DNA from: Amycolatopsis oliviviridis
GTDB taxonomy: Bacteria; Actinomycetota; Actinomycetes; Mycobacteriales; Pseudonocardiaceae
Direction of reading: 5' to 3'
Length of the DNA stretch: 64,000 nt
Assembly: GCF_014654365.1 (NCBI RefSeq)
Contig: NZ_BNAY01000007.1
Coordinates: 1 to 64,000, forward strand
This document shows positions 48,963 through 57,200 of this stretch, piece after piece (the stretch's first letter is position 1; each line of letters begins with the position of its first letter). The notes beneath the pieces are model-generated. The model saw nothing but the letters and a program-made list of their open reading frames with translations. It ran no database searches and had not been told where the DNA came from. The position numbers and the translations under genes were made by a program.

Positions 48963-51119
48963 TCAGTTGTAATATTCTTTCGCGCCTTCGGCGGCGGTGT
49001 GTTCGATCCTTCCGTACTGGAAGTAGCTCACGCGTTTACCGGGTACGCCGGGGAAATCCATTTCGTCGGAAGTGGGATAGCCGAGCCTGCTTCGTTCGTA
49101 TTGCAGTGTCGCCCACCGATCGAAAATGGCTCCGTAGATCAGCTTCGGACCGATGTTCGGGTGGTACCAGATGCCTCTGGGGCCGGCGAAAAGGTTCCGC
49201 ATGCCCTTCCCGTCGGGCAGGTATCCCGTGTCCCCGCTGGGGATGAATCCCGGAATGTTCCGGCCGCCGGATTCGAGGTACTTGTTGAGCAGCGGGTCCA
49301 ATATCCGGACCACGCCGTGCTGGGCCGACCAGAAGGCGCCGCCTTTTTGGAAGCGCTTGTACCGGATGCCGTTCAAGATGTTTTCCGGCTGGGTCTGCGG
49401 ACCGAGGCCGTTCCAGCCCCACCAGTCCTCGTTGAGCCAGCGCTCGTCGATCTTCGTGGTGATCGAGGGGTTGGGGCCCACGGGAATCCAGCTGATGTCG
49501 GCGGCGAAGTTGCCGTCGGTGTCGAAGTTGTTCTCCTTGCTCAGGCCGTTGGCCGCCCAGAGCTCGCCCCAGTACTGCCGCAGGTAGCGGCCCGGATGCG
49601 CCTTCGCCTCCAGTGTCACGTTGGTCGGATTGCCGTCCCTGCCCGCCTTGGCGCACCAGGTGGCGTTGAGTTTGTAGACGTCGGTGCCGTCGTTGCCCGC
49701 CAGCTGGACCCGCAGGTTCGGCGCGATGCGCAGGTAGCTGCCGACCCGGGTGGCCGATTCGAGCGAGAAGCAGTTCGCGTCGGCGAGCCCGGGGACGATC
49801 TTCCAGGTGGCGTCGCCCAAGGGCGCGGTGACGACATTCGACGGCTGGGTTCCCGGGGTGGCCCAGGCATCGCCGCCGGCACTGCGGACGTGCCAGCCCC
49901 GCCGTCCGGCGGTGACTCCGGCGAACGCCTGTTCCAGCACGGTGTACTGGCCCCTGGCGAGGAAGTCCTTGACCTGGTCCCAGGTCCCGTTCGCGGCGAC
50001 GTCGCCAGCCGCCGCGGCGAGCCGGGGACGGAGCCTGCTCGCGTCGGCCTTGGCCTTGATGTCGCGGACCTTCTGCCGGTCGGCCTCCTCCCGTTCCCGC
50101 AAAATCCTGGCGTCGTCCCTGGCACGGGCCTCGGCGACCCCGGTCCTGATGTAGCGGTCCCAGTCGGCCGCCACCCCGGCGAGGGCGACGGTGGCCGCGT
50201 CCTTGATCTCGCGGTGCGCGGGGTCGGCGAGCTCCGGGGTCTTCAGCAGCTCGCGGATGAAGTCGTCGTCGGCGAGGTCGAGCCAGGTCGCGACGGCGAT
50301 GACGGGAACCTTGTCGCAGGCGTCCTTCTTCGCCATCCTGGCGGCTTCCCTGCGGGCGGCCTCCTGGTTCTCCTGGTTCAACCGGTCGAGGTAGTCGAGC
50401 TGGTCCTGGTGATTCAGCGCCCGGATCTTGTTCTCGATGAAGTCCTTCCACACCGCCGCGTCACCGCCGAACGCGTCGAAGGCGCCCTGCTTGAGTTTCG
50501 GCTGTTCCGGCCTCGCCTTCTGGTACACCTTGTAGATGAACATCTGATCGTTGTCGTTGAGCATGACGTCGTCGAAGCCGACGATGTCGGCGTCGATCAG
50601 GATCTCCCGGCGCAGCTGGACGGTGCGGTCCCAGGCCTCCTGGCGACGCTGCCGTTCGACGCGGTCGCGGGCGGCGAAATCGAAGACGCCGGTGCGGATG
50701 AACGCCGTGGCGTCGGGGGCGGCGTTGTTGTCGAGCATGACCTTGTAGACGCGGTAGGCCTCGGCCTTGGTGACCGGGAAGTTCGTCGCGTTGATCTTGT
50801 CGTAGACCTTGAAGACGAAATTCATGTCGGTGGCTTCGCGCCATTCCTTGGTGGCCTCGCCGACTTCGATCTCGAAAACCGCCCGCACCTTTTCGGTTTC
50901 GGTCGCGCTCGGCAGTTCGGCCGCGGCGGCGTCCGGGCTTTCGCGGGGAACCGGTGCCTCGGGGGCGGACGGGGCGGGCGCCTCGACGGTCGGGCTCGAC
51001 GGTGCCGGGGGAGCGGCGTACCCGGTGGCCGGGGTGAACAGGCCGCACAGCACGGTCACGGCGGTCAGGACGGCGATACTTCCGGCTGGTCGTCTGCCGA
51101 CGATCAGTGATCTTCGCAT
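48963..51119 (-). CDS. Secreted ALF-region/AbfB-like/LGFP-repeat protein (paralogue 1)
   Basis: 718 aa. Signal peptide (SIAVLTAVTVLCGLFTPATG), Pro-rich linker, then helical ALF-type units, for example DNNAAPDATAFIRTGVFDFA and NGTWDQVKDFLARGQYTV. A beta-trefoil AbfB-like lectin region (about 395-530) has GWHVRSAGGDAW and AHPGRYLRQYWGELW. C-terminal LGFP-type repeats (about 570-718) include LGYPTSDEMDFPGVPGKRV. AbfB and LGFP modules bind arabinan or cell-wall material, so this is likely a wall-anchored surface protein with no visible enzyme site. Paralogue of the next upstream gene. Confidence 0.78.
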   Translation of the reverse strand: MRRSLIVGRRPAGSIAVLTAVTVLCGLFTPATGYAAPPAPSSPTVEAPAPSAPEAPVPRESPDAAAAELPSATETEKVRAVFEIEVGEATKEWREATDMNFVFKVYDKINATNFPVTKAEAYRVYKVMLDNNAAPDATAFIRTGVFDFAARDRVERQRRQEAWDRTVQLRREILIDADIVGFDDVMLNDNDQMFIYKVYQKARPEQPKLKQGAFDAFGGDAAVWKDFIENKIRALNHQDQLDYLDRLNQENQEAARREAARMAKKDACDKVPVIAVATWLDLADDDFIRELLKTPELADPAHREIKDAATVALAGVAADWDRYIRTGVAEARARDDARILREREEADRQKVRDIKAKADASRLRPRLAAAAGDVAANGTWDQVKDFLARGQYTVLEQAFAGVTAGRRGWHVRSAGGDAWATPGTQPSNVVTAPLGDATWKIVPGLADANCFSLESATRVGSYLRIAPNLRVQLAGNDGTDVYKLNATWCAKAGRDGNPTNVTLEAKAHPGRYLRQYWGELWAANGLSKENNFDTDGNFAADISWIPVGPNPSITTKIDERWLNEDWWGWNGLGPQTQPENILNGIRYKRFQKGGAFWSAQHGVVRILDPLLNKYLESGGRNIPGFIPSGDTGYLPDGKGMRNLFAGPRGIWYHPNIGPKLIYGAIFDRWATLQYERSRLGYPTSDEMDFPGVPGKRVSYFQYGRIEHTAAEGAKEYYN

Positions 51120-51205
51120 TTCGCATACCTTTGTTCGGGCGAAAGAGGCCAGCCGGAGGCCTGGGAGCGTTTCCCGGGCCCCCGGCTGGAGCAGGACGAA
51201 ATCGA

Positions 51206-53281
51206 TCAGTTGACGGTCATGAACACGAGGATTTCGTAAGTGCTGGAGTTCCAGGTCATGTAGCCGTGCTCGAAATTGCTTTGCCGTCCGATGGGGATGG
51301 TGAACTCGTCACTGGTCGGGAAACCGAGCCTGCCGTTTTCGGCGCCGAGCGAATTCCACCGGTCGCGAATGGAGCCCATCACGAATTTGGCTCCGGTCGA
51401 CGGCGTCCAGTAGATCGCCATGTTGTGGCCGTGGAAGTTGATCATCGACCGGTTGGTCCCGTTGACCTGGTTGGTACTCGGCAGCAGCCATTTGTGCCCG
51501 CCGAGGCTCAGGTACCGGGTGAGGATCTCGCCGGTGATGAACTTCGCGCCGGTCTCCGGGCCCCAGTACAGGCGGCCGTTGGTGAATTCGCGGAACCGGA
51601 CACCGGCGTCGTAGGTTTCCGCCGCCTTCGGATTACCGGCGAGCCCGCGCAGGCCGTCGTTGTTGAACCAGTCCAGCATCAGCGGCGTCGACACCTCCGG
51701 ATTCGGTGCGACCACCCGCCAGTGCGAGTCCTCGACGAAGAGCCGGTCCGTGTCGAACCAGTTCCCGCCACCCTGCTGGGCGATCCAGAGCTGCGCGTCG
51801 ATATGCCGCATGATCCGGCCGGGGTGCGCCTTCGACTCCAGCTGGACCTCGCCGCCGTTGCGCCGCGGGCACCAGGTGGCGTCCTTCTTGAACTGGTCGG
51901 TGCCGTCGTTGCCGTGCAGTTTGACCCGCAGATCCTGCTGCCGCAGGTAGTTCCCGGCGCGGTCGGTGGACTCCAGGGAGTAGCACAGCGGATCGGCGAG
52001 CCCGCTCGCCACCTTCCAGGTCGCGTACGGCAACGGCTTGGTTCCGTCGGTGCCGGGGTTCCCGGTGGTGATCCACGCGTCGCCCCCGCCGGTGTGGACG
52101 TGCCAGCCCCGGACGCCGGGGGTGTAGGTCCCGAACGACTGGGTCAGCACCTCGTACTGGCCCGTGCGCAGGAACGTGATCACCGCGTCGCGGTTGCCCG
52201 CCAGCGCCACGTTGGCGGCCGCGACCAGCCGCGGCCGGAGCCCGCTGTTCTCCGCGCGGACCTTGAGCTGCCGGACGGCGTCCCGGTTGGCCTGGTCTTC
52301 CTGTGCTTCACGGCGGGCCTTGTCCCGTCCGGCAGCCGCCTTGAGCCCGGTGTCGATGAACGCCTTCCACACCGCCGGGTCCGTGCTGCGGGAGGCGCGC
52401 TCCGCCGCGTCCTTGACCTCGATGTTCGCCGGGTTGGCCAGTTCGGGCAGCCGCAGCAGCTCACGGACGAAGACGTCGTCCTCGGCGTCCAGCCAGACGT
52501 TCTGGAAGGGGGCCGGGATCTCGGCGACGGCGGTGCGCCGCTTGATGTCACGCTCTTCCCGGGCCGCCTTCTCGGCGTTCTCCTGCCGGAGGCGTTCCAG
52601 GTGTTCGATGATGTCCTGCTCGGCGAGGTCGAGGATGGTGACCTCGATGAAGGTCTTCCAAACGGCGGCGTCGCCCTTGTACGCGGTCATCGCACCGCTC
52701 TGGACCTTGGAGCCGCTCTTGGCCCGGCTGGCGACCTGGAAGACGAAGTTCCGGTCGGTGAGGTCGAGCAGCACGGGGTCCAGCGGGATGATGCGGGCGT
52801 TCTCCAGTGCTTTCATCCGCGCGCCGATCCGGTCCCGCCGTTCGATGTCGCGGAGGATCTTCTCGTCGTGATCGCGCTGGACGAATTCGTGGATACCGGT
52901 CCGGATGAACGCCGAAGCGTCGGCGACGGTGAGACCGTAGATCCGTGACGCTTCCGCCTTGGTGCGGGGGAAGGCATCGATGCTGATCTTCTCGTAGACC
53001 TTGAAGACGAAGTTCTTGTCGGACAGCCTCAGCCAATCGTCGGTCGCCTCACCGACCTCGATGGCCTCGACGGCCAGCACCTTGTCCCGCTGTGACGCCG
53101 GGGGAACCGTGGTCGACCCGATATCGGGTTCCGCGGTGGGCACGGCGGGCGGCACACCCTGGCCGGGTGGCGTTTCGGCCGCACCCGCCGGTGCGCCCAC
53201 CAGCCCCGTGAACACGGCGGCGACGGCGGCCACCGCTATGCCACGGCTGAGCCATGGCCTTGACATGGACGTTCTTCGCAT
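51206..53281 (-). CDS. Secreted ALF-region/AbfB-like/LGFP-repeat protein (paralogue 2)
   Basis: 691 aa with the same layout as its neighbour. Signal peptide (GIAVAAVAAVFTGLVGAPAG); shared helical unit EVGEATDDWLRLSDKNFVFKV (paralogue 1 has EVGEATKEWREATDMNFVFKV); ALF-type units VADASAFIRTGIHEFV and NRDAVITFLRTGQYEV; an AbfB-like region with GWHVHTGGGDAW and AHPGRIMRHIDAQLW; LGFP repeats with RLGFPTSDEF. ATG 53281 has AGGTGA seven bases upstream; a second ATG five codons later is possible. Overall divergence suggests an old duplication. Confidence 0.78.
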   Translation of the reverse strand: MRRTSMSRPWLSRGIAVAAVAAVFTGLVGAPAGAAETPPGQGVPPAVPTAEPDIGSTTVPPASQRDKVLAVEAIEVGEATDDWLRLSDKNFVFKVYEKISIDAFPRTKAEASRIYGLTVADASAFIRTGIHEFVQRDHDEKILRDIERRDRIGARMKALENARIIPLDPVLLDLTDRNFVFQVASRAKSGSKVQSGAMTAYKGDAAVWKTFIEVTILDLAEQDIIEHLERLRQENAEKAAREERDIKRRTAVAEIPAPFQNVWLDAEDDVFVRELLRLPELANPANIEVKDAAERASRSTDPAVWKAFIDTGLKAAAGRDKARREAQEDQANRDAVRQLKVRAENSGLRPRLVAAANVALAGNRDAVITFLRTGQYEVLTQSFGTYTPGVRGWHVHTGGGDAWITTGNPGTDGTKPLPYATWKVASGLADPLCYSLESTDRAGNYLRQQDLRVKLHGNDGTDQFKKDATWCPRRNGGEVQLESKAHPGRIMRHIDAQLWIAQQGGGNWFDTDRLFVEDSHWRVVAPNPEVSTPLMLDWFNNDGLRGLAGNPKAAETYDAGVRFREFTNGRLYWGPETGAKFITGEILTRYLSLGGHKWLLPSTNQVNGTNRSMINFHGHNMAIYWTPSTGAKFVMGSIRDRWNSLGAENGRLGFPTSDEFTIPIGRQSNFEHGYMTWNSSTYEILVFMTVN

Positions 53282-53338
53282 ACCCCAGTCACCTATTCTC
53301 GAGAGGAAGCCGCCGCGGGAAACCGGACGGCGGAATGA

Positions 53339-54424
53339 TCAGCTCGGGTTCTTGATCCGCTGCTCGCCTTCGAGGGCTTTCCGCAGCAACGACTCCCAGT
53401 ACTCGACGTTCTCGCCGGAGAGGGACCGGTTGTCCGTCCAGTCGCCTTCCACCGTCCTCGCGGGGTCGATGATCGCTTTCCAGTTGGGGTTCTGGGCGGC
53501 CTGCTGCGCGGCGAGCAGGATGGCGTGCCAGGTCTCCGCCTGCTGCTGGGCGAAGTCCCTCGCTTCTTCCCATTTCGACCGCACCGGCGAAACCTCGGTG
53601 CCGACCTTGCGCCAGGCGGCCGCGGCCCGGTCGCGGGCCTCCTTGCCGGCTTCGCCTTCGATTTCCCGCGCGGCCTTTTCGGCGGCTTCGGCGTCGACTA
53701 TCAGCTGGGCGATCGTCAGCTGCCACTGGCGGTTCTCGCGCAGCATCCCTTCACGGAAGGTCTCGATGTCCAGCCGCGCGCCCTGCGCCCAGCCCCAGGC
53801 GAAGAAATCGGTCAGGTCGTCGTCGGTCGATCCCTCGCGGACCGCATAGGCCGCGGCGAATCTCACCTGGGTACCCGGATCCCGCTCGGCGAGCATCCGC
53901 ACGTATCGACGGTCCTCCTCGACGAGGGCGCGTTTCTGCTCGCCGAGGTCGGCGCGGAACTTCTGATCACGCGCCTTCGCGGCTTCGTAACCGCCACCGT
54001 GGCAGAACTGTTCCCGTTTGGACGCGGTCGCCGTCAAGTGGTGGTTCGCCGCGTCGTAGACCTCCGGCGAGTAGGCACGGAGGTGGGTCTCCAGCAGCCG
54101 CCGGAGGAATCGCTTGTTGCCTTCGTCGCGGTTGAGCGCCTGCTGTGTCGCGTATTCGAGCCCGCCGCCGGGATAGCGGAGGAACTCGATGGACGCCGCC
54201 TCCGGGTCTTCGCTGAGCAGAGCGATCCACGCGTCCGTCTTCACCGTGCTGTGGACGCTGTACTTGGCGTAGCTCAGGACTTCCCAGCGGGCGATCTCGC
54301 CGGGTGTCATCGCCGCGGCCGTGGCGTGTACTCCGGTTTCGGCGGCGAGCCCCGCCGGAACGGCGATCGTCCCGGAGAACAACGCCGCGGCGCAAAGCGC
54401 GCAGGACAAAATACGCTTGTACAC
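53339..54424 (-). CDS. Secreted helical protein of unknown function, first gene of the toxin group
   Basis: 361 aa. Signal peptide MYKRILSCALCAAALFSGTI, cleaved near residue 28. The mature part is helical: ALF-like units with hydrophobic spacing (SEDPEAASIEFLRYPGGG; REGSTDDDLTDFFAWGWAQG) and an Ala/Glu/Lys coiled coil (AEAAEKAAREIEGEAGKEAR). The C-terminus is Trp/Asn-rich (NPNWKAIIDPARTVEGDWTD). No AbfB or LGFP module. GTG start with GGGGG six bases upstream. Same direction and 57 bp from paralogue 2, so probably the promoter-proximal gene of one transcription unit. Confidence 0.7.
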   Translation of the reverse strand: MYKRILSCALCAAALFSGTIAVPAGLAAETGVHATAAAMTPGEIARWEVLSYAKYSVHSTVKTDAWIALLSEDPEAASIEFLRYPGGGLEYATQQALNRDEGNKRFLRRLLETHLRAYSPEVYDAANHHLTATASKREQFCHGGGYEAAKARDQKFRADLGEQKRALVEEDRRYVRMLAERDPGTQVRFAAAYAVREGSTDDDLTDFFAWGWAQGARLDIETFREGMLRENRQWQLTIAQLIVDAEAAEKAAREIEGEAGKEARDRAAAAWRKVGTEVSPVRSKWEEARDFAQQQAETWHAILLAAQQAAQNPNWKAIIDPARTVEGDWTDNRSLSGENVEYWESLLRKALEGEQRIKNPS

Positions 54425-54764
54425 TCCAAGCCCCCAGTCAGCTTCGGTGCAGGGTGAATTAACGGGGACCCTTCCCGGACGGTGCCGGAAAGGGCGTCGG
54501 TGGCAACGGCATCCGGAATCGAGACCGGAGCCGGCGATGAATTCGAAGTTCTTCGAATCCTTGTCGGGAAAACGCCAGCGCTTTCCCGGTGACTGTTTCA
54601 GTCACCGGGAAAGGGTTCGGGTTTCGTCAGTGGCCGCGTTTCCGGCGGCTTCGATGACGGATCGGCGAGCCGCTCCCGCCGACGGGCGGCGTGGCGGCTC
54701 GCGTGGAGTGAATGTCGCGGCGATCGCCGCGATCCCATGACGGATCGATCATAGGTACATACCC

Positions 54765-54794
54765 CGGAATCCCCAGTATCGGAATTCCCCCAGT
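54765..54794. promoter_or_regulatory. Tandem direct repeats upstream of the toxin group
   Basis: CGGAATCCCCAGT (54765-54777) and CGGAATTCCCCCAGT (54780-54794) are direct repeats of one unit, 15 bases apart. On the minus strand the CTGGGG core also recurs just before several start codons in the group (for example ACTGGGGT before 53281). They lie just upstream of a TATGAT box and may be activator sites. Confidence 0.5.
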
Positions 54795-54851
54795 GAAATT
54801 CCGATTCTGATCCCACCTAACCGCGACTGGCCGGTTCGCGCAAGATGCATC

Positions 54852-54876
54852 CCGCCGGTGAAAAAGTCACCGGCGG
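54852..54876 (-). terminator. Hairpin after the AsnC-type gene
   Basis: The perfect 10-bp stem CCGCCGGTGA/TCACCGGCGG encloses a 5-base loop, 20 bases past the stop of the gene at 54896-55180. No U-tract. Confidence 0.6.
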
Positions 54877-54895
54877 AGCGGGATTCGCGTTGCCG

Positions 54896-55180
54896 TCACG
54901 CGCCTTCGACGCCGATGTCGAACGCGGACTCGCTGTCGGCCTTCGAGTACGAGCGGAACGCGATGTGCGTGACCGTGCTCAGCACGCCGGGGACCTTGCC
55001 GATCTTCGCCGGGATCAGATCCGCGAGGTCTTCGTGGGCCGCGACGCGGACCGAAGCGATCAGATCGACGTCGCCCGCGCAGGAGTAGACCTCGCGGACA
55101 CCCTCGATGTCCGCGATCGCCTGTGCCGCCTCGGGGATGGCATCGGCTTCGACCTGGATCAGCACGATCGCGGTGATCAC
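54896..55180 (-). CDS. Stand-alone Lrp/AsnC ligand-binding (RAM) domain protein
   Basis: 94 aa. Only the C-terminal RAM/AsnC domain of Lrp-type regulators is present: VITAIVLIQVEADAIPEAAQ, IEGVREVYSCAGDVDLIASV, DLADLIPAKIGKVPGVLSTV. No helix-turn-helix. Such stand-alone domains bind amino acids and form rings, sometimes modulating full-length Lrp proteins. GTG start at 55180 with GGAGG seven bases upstream. In actinobacteria this gene often neighbours trpD or the respiratory cluster, as here. Not part of the toxin group by promoter logic. Confidence 0.85.
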   Translation of the reverse strand: MITAIVLIQVEADAIPEAAQAIADIEGVREVYSCAGDVDLIASVRVAAHEDLADLIPAKIGKVPGVLSTVTHIAFRSYSKADSESAFDIGVEGA

Positions 55181-55385
55181 TACAGCGCCTCCTGTGTTCG
55201 TTGTCGCGCGCTGACGGAAACGCGCCGAAGGAGCGCAGCCAGCGGTCCGGCTAACTTGACCAGGCAGGCGCCCCTGCATCGCGTTCCCGTGGGCCTTCGG
55301 CCCAAAAGAGGCGCGCGAGGTGAAGTCTCCGTCGGGCGCGGAGCGCCCTTGGGGAGACCGCGTATGGTCCCGCCAAGCGAAGATC

Positions 55386-57104
55386 CTATCCCGCCACCCT
55401 CTCCAGCGCCGTCGCGCTCGCCGCCAGGTCGAGCCATTCCTGCCAGCCGCCGGCGGCGGCCGGTTCCGCCCACGGGTGCGTGGTGCGCACGAGCCGGACC
55501 CCCGGCCGGGTGAGCCAGCGCAGCAGGATGCGGACCTCTTCGGAGATCGCGCCGAAGAGCGGGCCGGGCCCCGGGAGCACCGTCTCCGCCGAGGCCACCA
55601 GCATCTCGACCACCGGCATCGGCGGAACCCCGCGCCGCGCGACGCCCGCCGACGCGAGCCTGCCGTGCCGGATCACCGCCAGTTCCCAGCCGCCGTTGCC
55701 GTCCGGCCCGGCGGCGATCAGCTCCGGGATGCCCGCGAGCGCGGACAGCCGGTGCGCCCGGCCGACCGCGCGGATCAGCCCGGCCAGCTGGTCGCGGTGC
55801 TGGGCGGCCTGCTCGTAATGCTCGGCCGCGGAGAGCCGGGCCAGCTGATCGGCGGCGGCCCGCAACGGCCGCCCGTCCGTCCCGGCGATGAGACCGGACA
55901 CCGCCAGCACGCCGGGCCGATACGCCTCGACCGTCTGCTGACCGGCGCACGGCGCTCCGCAACGGCCGAGCTCGGCGAGAACACAGGGCTTGCCGTTCGG
56001 CGAGGTGGCCGAGATGCGCTGGGTGCACGTCCGCAGGCCCGAGGCGCCGGCGAGGGTGTCCGCGGCCGACCGGGCGTCGGTCTGGCTGCGAAAAGGCCCC
56101 AGCATCCCGTCTCGCGGCATGCGGACCACCGACAGGCGTGGGAAGGCCTCCTCGGTCAGCGCGACCCACCAGGCGTGCCGCGGGTTCTTGGAACGGCGGT
56201 TGTACATCGGACGGTGGGCGGCGATCAGCCGCAGTTCCCTGATCGCCGCCTCCAGCGAGTGGGCGCATTCGACCGCGTCGACCCGTTCGGCGAGCGCGAC
56301 CATCTCCCGGATCCGCCCGCGGCTCTCGGAGCCGGTGAAGTACTGCCGGACCCGGCGGCGCAGGTCGGACGACGTCCCGACGTAAAGGACCTCGTCGCTC
56401 GGGCCGCGGAAGAGGTAGACGCCGGGCCGCGAGGGCAGGTGTTCGGCCAGCGAACGTTTGCGGCGCTGGGCCGGGGTGACCTCGGGCAGGTAGTCCAGCA
56501 GCTCTTCGAGGGTGTGGACGCCGAGGTTGCCTACCCGTTCGAGCAGCGCGTGGAGGACGTCCACGGTGGCGCGCGCGTCCGCGAGCGCGCGGTGGTTGGG
56601 CGTCGTGCGCGCGCCGAACAACGCGGCCAGCGCGGACAGGCGATAGCTGGGCGTCTCGTCGCGGGAGATGACCCGGCGGGCGAGCCGGACCGTGCAGACC
56701 ACGGCCGTCTTGGGCCAGTGGTAGCCGTGGCCCTCGCAGGCCGCGCGCATGAAACCGGTGTCGAAGGCGGCGTTGTGCGCCACGAGCACGGCACCGGAGA
56801 TGAACTCGAGGAACGACGGCAGCACGCGCTCGATCCGGGGAGCGTCGTAGACCATCGCGCCGGTGATGCCGGTGAGCTCGACGATCTGCGGCGGGATCGG
56901 CATCCCCGGGTTGACGAAGGTGGCGAACTCCCCGACGATCTCGCCGGCGCGGATCTTGACCGCGCCGATCTCGGTGATCCCGTCCGGGCCGGGTTTCGTC
57001 CCGGTGGTCTCCAGGTCGAACACGACGAAAGTGATGTCCCGCAAAGGGGTTCCCAGCTCGTCGAAGGCGAGTTGCGCCGCGCCGGGCCGCCGTCCGGTGT
57101 CCAT
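55386..57104 (-). CDS. DEDD exonuclease fused to GIY-YIG (UvrC N-terminal-like) nuclease domain
   Basis: 572 aa. N-terminal DnaQ-like 3'-5' exonuclease (about 25-185): FVVFDLETTGTKPG (Exo I), VLVAHNAAFDTGFM (Exo II), HRALADARATVDVL (Exo III). Then a GIY-YIG domain of UvrC type (about 220-300): PGVYLFRGPSDEVLYVGTS, DLRRRVRQYF. The C-terminal half retains UvrC-like CVLAELGRCGAPCAG but lacks the UvrC RNase H and HhH domains. Corresponds to mycobacterial Rv2191, resembling Cho-like accessory incision nucleases. ATG 57104 chosen as the first start after the divergent promoter. Role in DNA repair is inferred. Confidence 0.88.
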   Translation of the reverse strand: MDTGRRPGAAQLAFDELGTPLRDITFVVFDLETTGTKPGPDGITEIGAVKIRAGEIVGEFATFVNPGMPIPPQIVELTGITGAMVYDAPRIERVLPSFLEFISGAVLVAHNAAFDTGFMRAACEGHGYHWPKTAVVCTVRLARRVISRDETPSYRLSALAALFGARTTPNHRALADARATVDVLHALLERVGNLGVHTLEELLDYLPEVTPAQRRKRSLAEHLPSRPGVYLFRGPSDEVLYVGTSSDLRRRVRQYFTGSESRGRIREMVALAERVDAVECAHSLEAAIRELRLIAAHRPMYNRRSKNPRHAWWVALTEEAFPRLSVVRMPRDGMLGPFRSQTDARSAADTLAGASGLRTCTQRISATSPNGKPCVLAELGRCGAPCAGQQTVEAYRPGVLAVSGLIAGTDGRPLRAAADQLARLSAAEHYEQAAQHRDQLAGLIRAVGRAHRLSALAGIPELIAAGPDGNGGWELAVIRHGRLASAGVARRGVPPMPVVEMLVASAETVLPGPGPLFGAISEEVRILLRWLTRPGVRLVRTTHPWAEPAAAGGWQEWLDLAASATALERVAG

Positions 57105-57200
57105 GATCGGGCACAGTAGGGGTGGGTACCGACAATCCCGGGATGCGCACACGCCGTCCCATTGAGCGCGGCCCGGGGCCATGGGGCCTACGCTGGAGCG

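Larger units (their letters stand above)
54425..54895. other. Long intergenic leader of the toxin group, with hairpins
   Basis: No credible gene. On the minus strand it holds a TATGAT box (54753-54748), the direct repeats at 54765-54794, a 15-bp perfect hairpin CTTTCCCGGTGACTG/complement (54581-54613, loop TTT), and the small palindrome ATTCGAAG-TT-CTTCGAAT (54541-54558). Transcription from the TATGAT box would give a leader of about 320 bases containing both hairpins, suggesting attenuation or RNA-level control. The right end holds the AsnC-gene hairpin. Confidence 0.55.

Noticed and set aside
46529..49246. Very long plus-strand open frame (905 codons) opposite the toxin gene
   Set aside because: It is the antisense mirror of the Ala/Arg-rich coiled coil. 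Its product is low-complexity Gly/Arg/Leu, and the minus-strand product has a signal peptide and recognisable domains.
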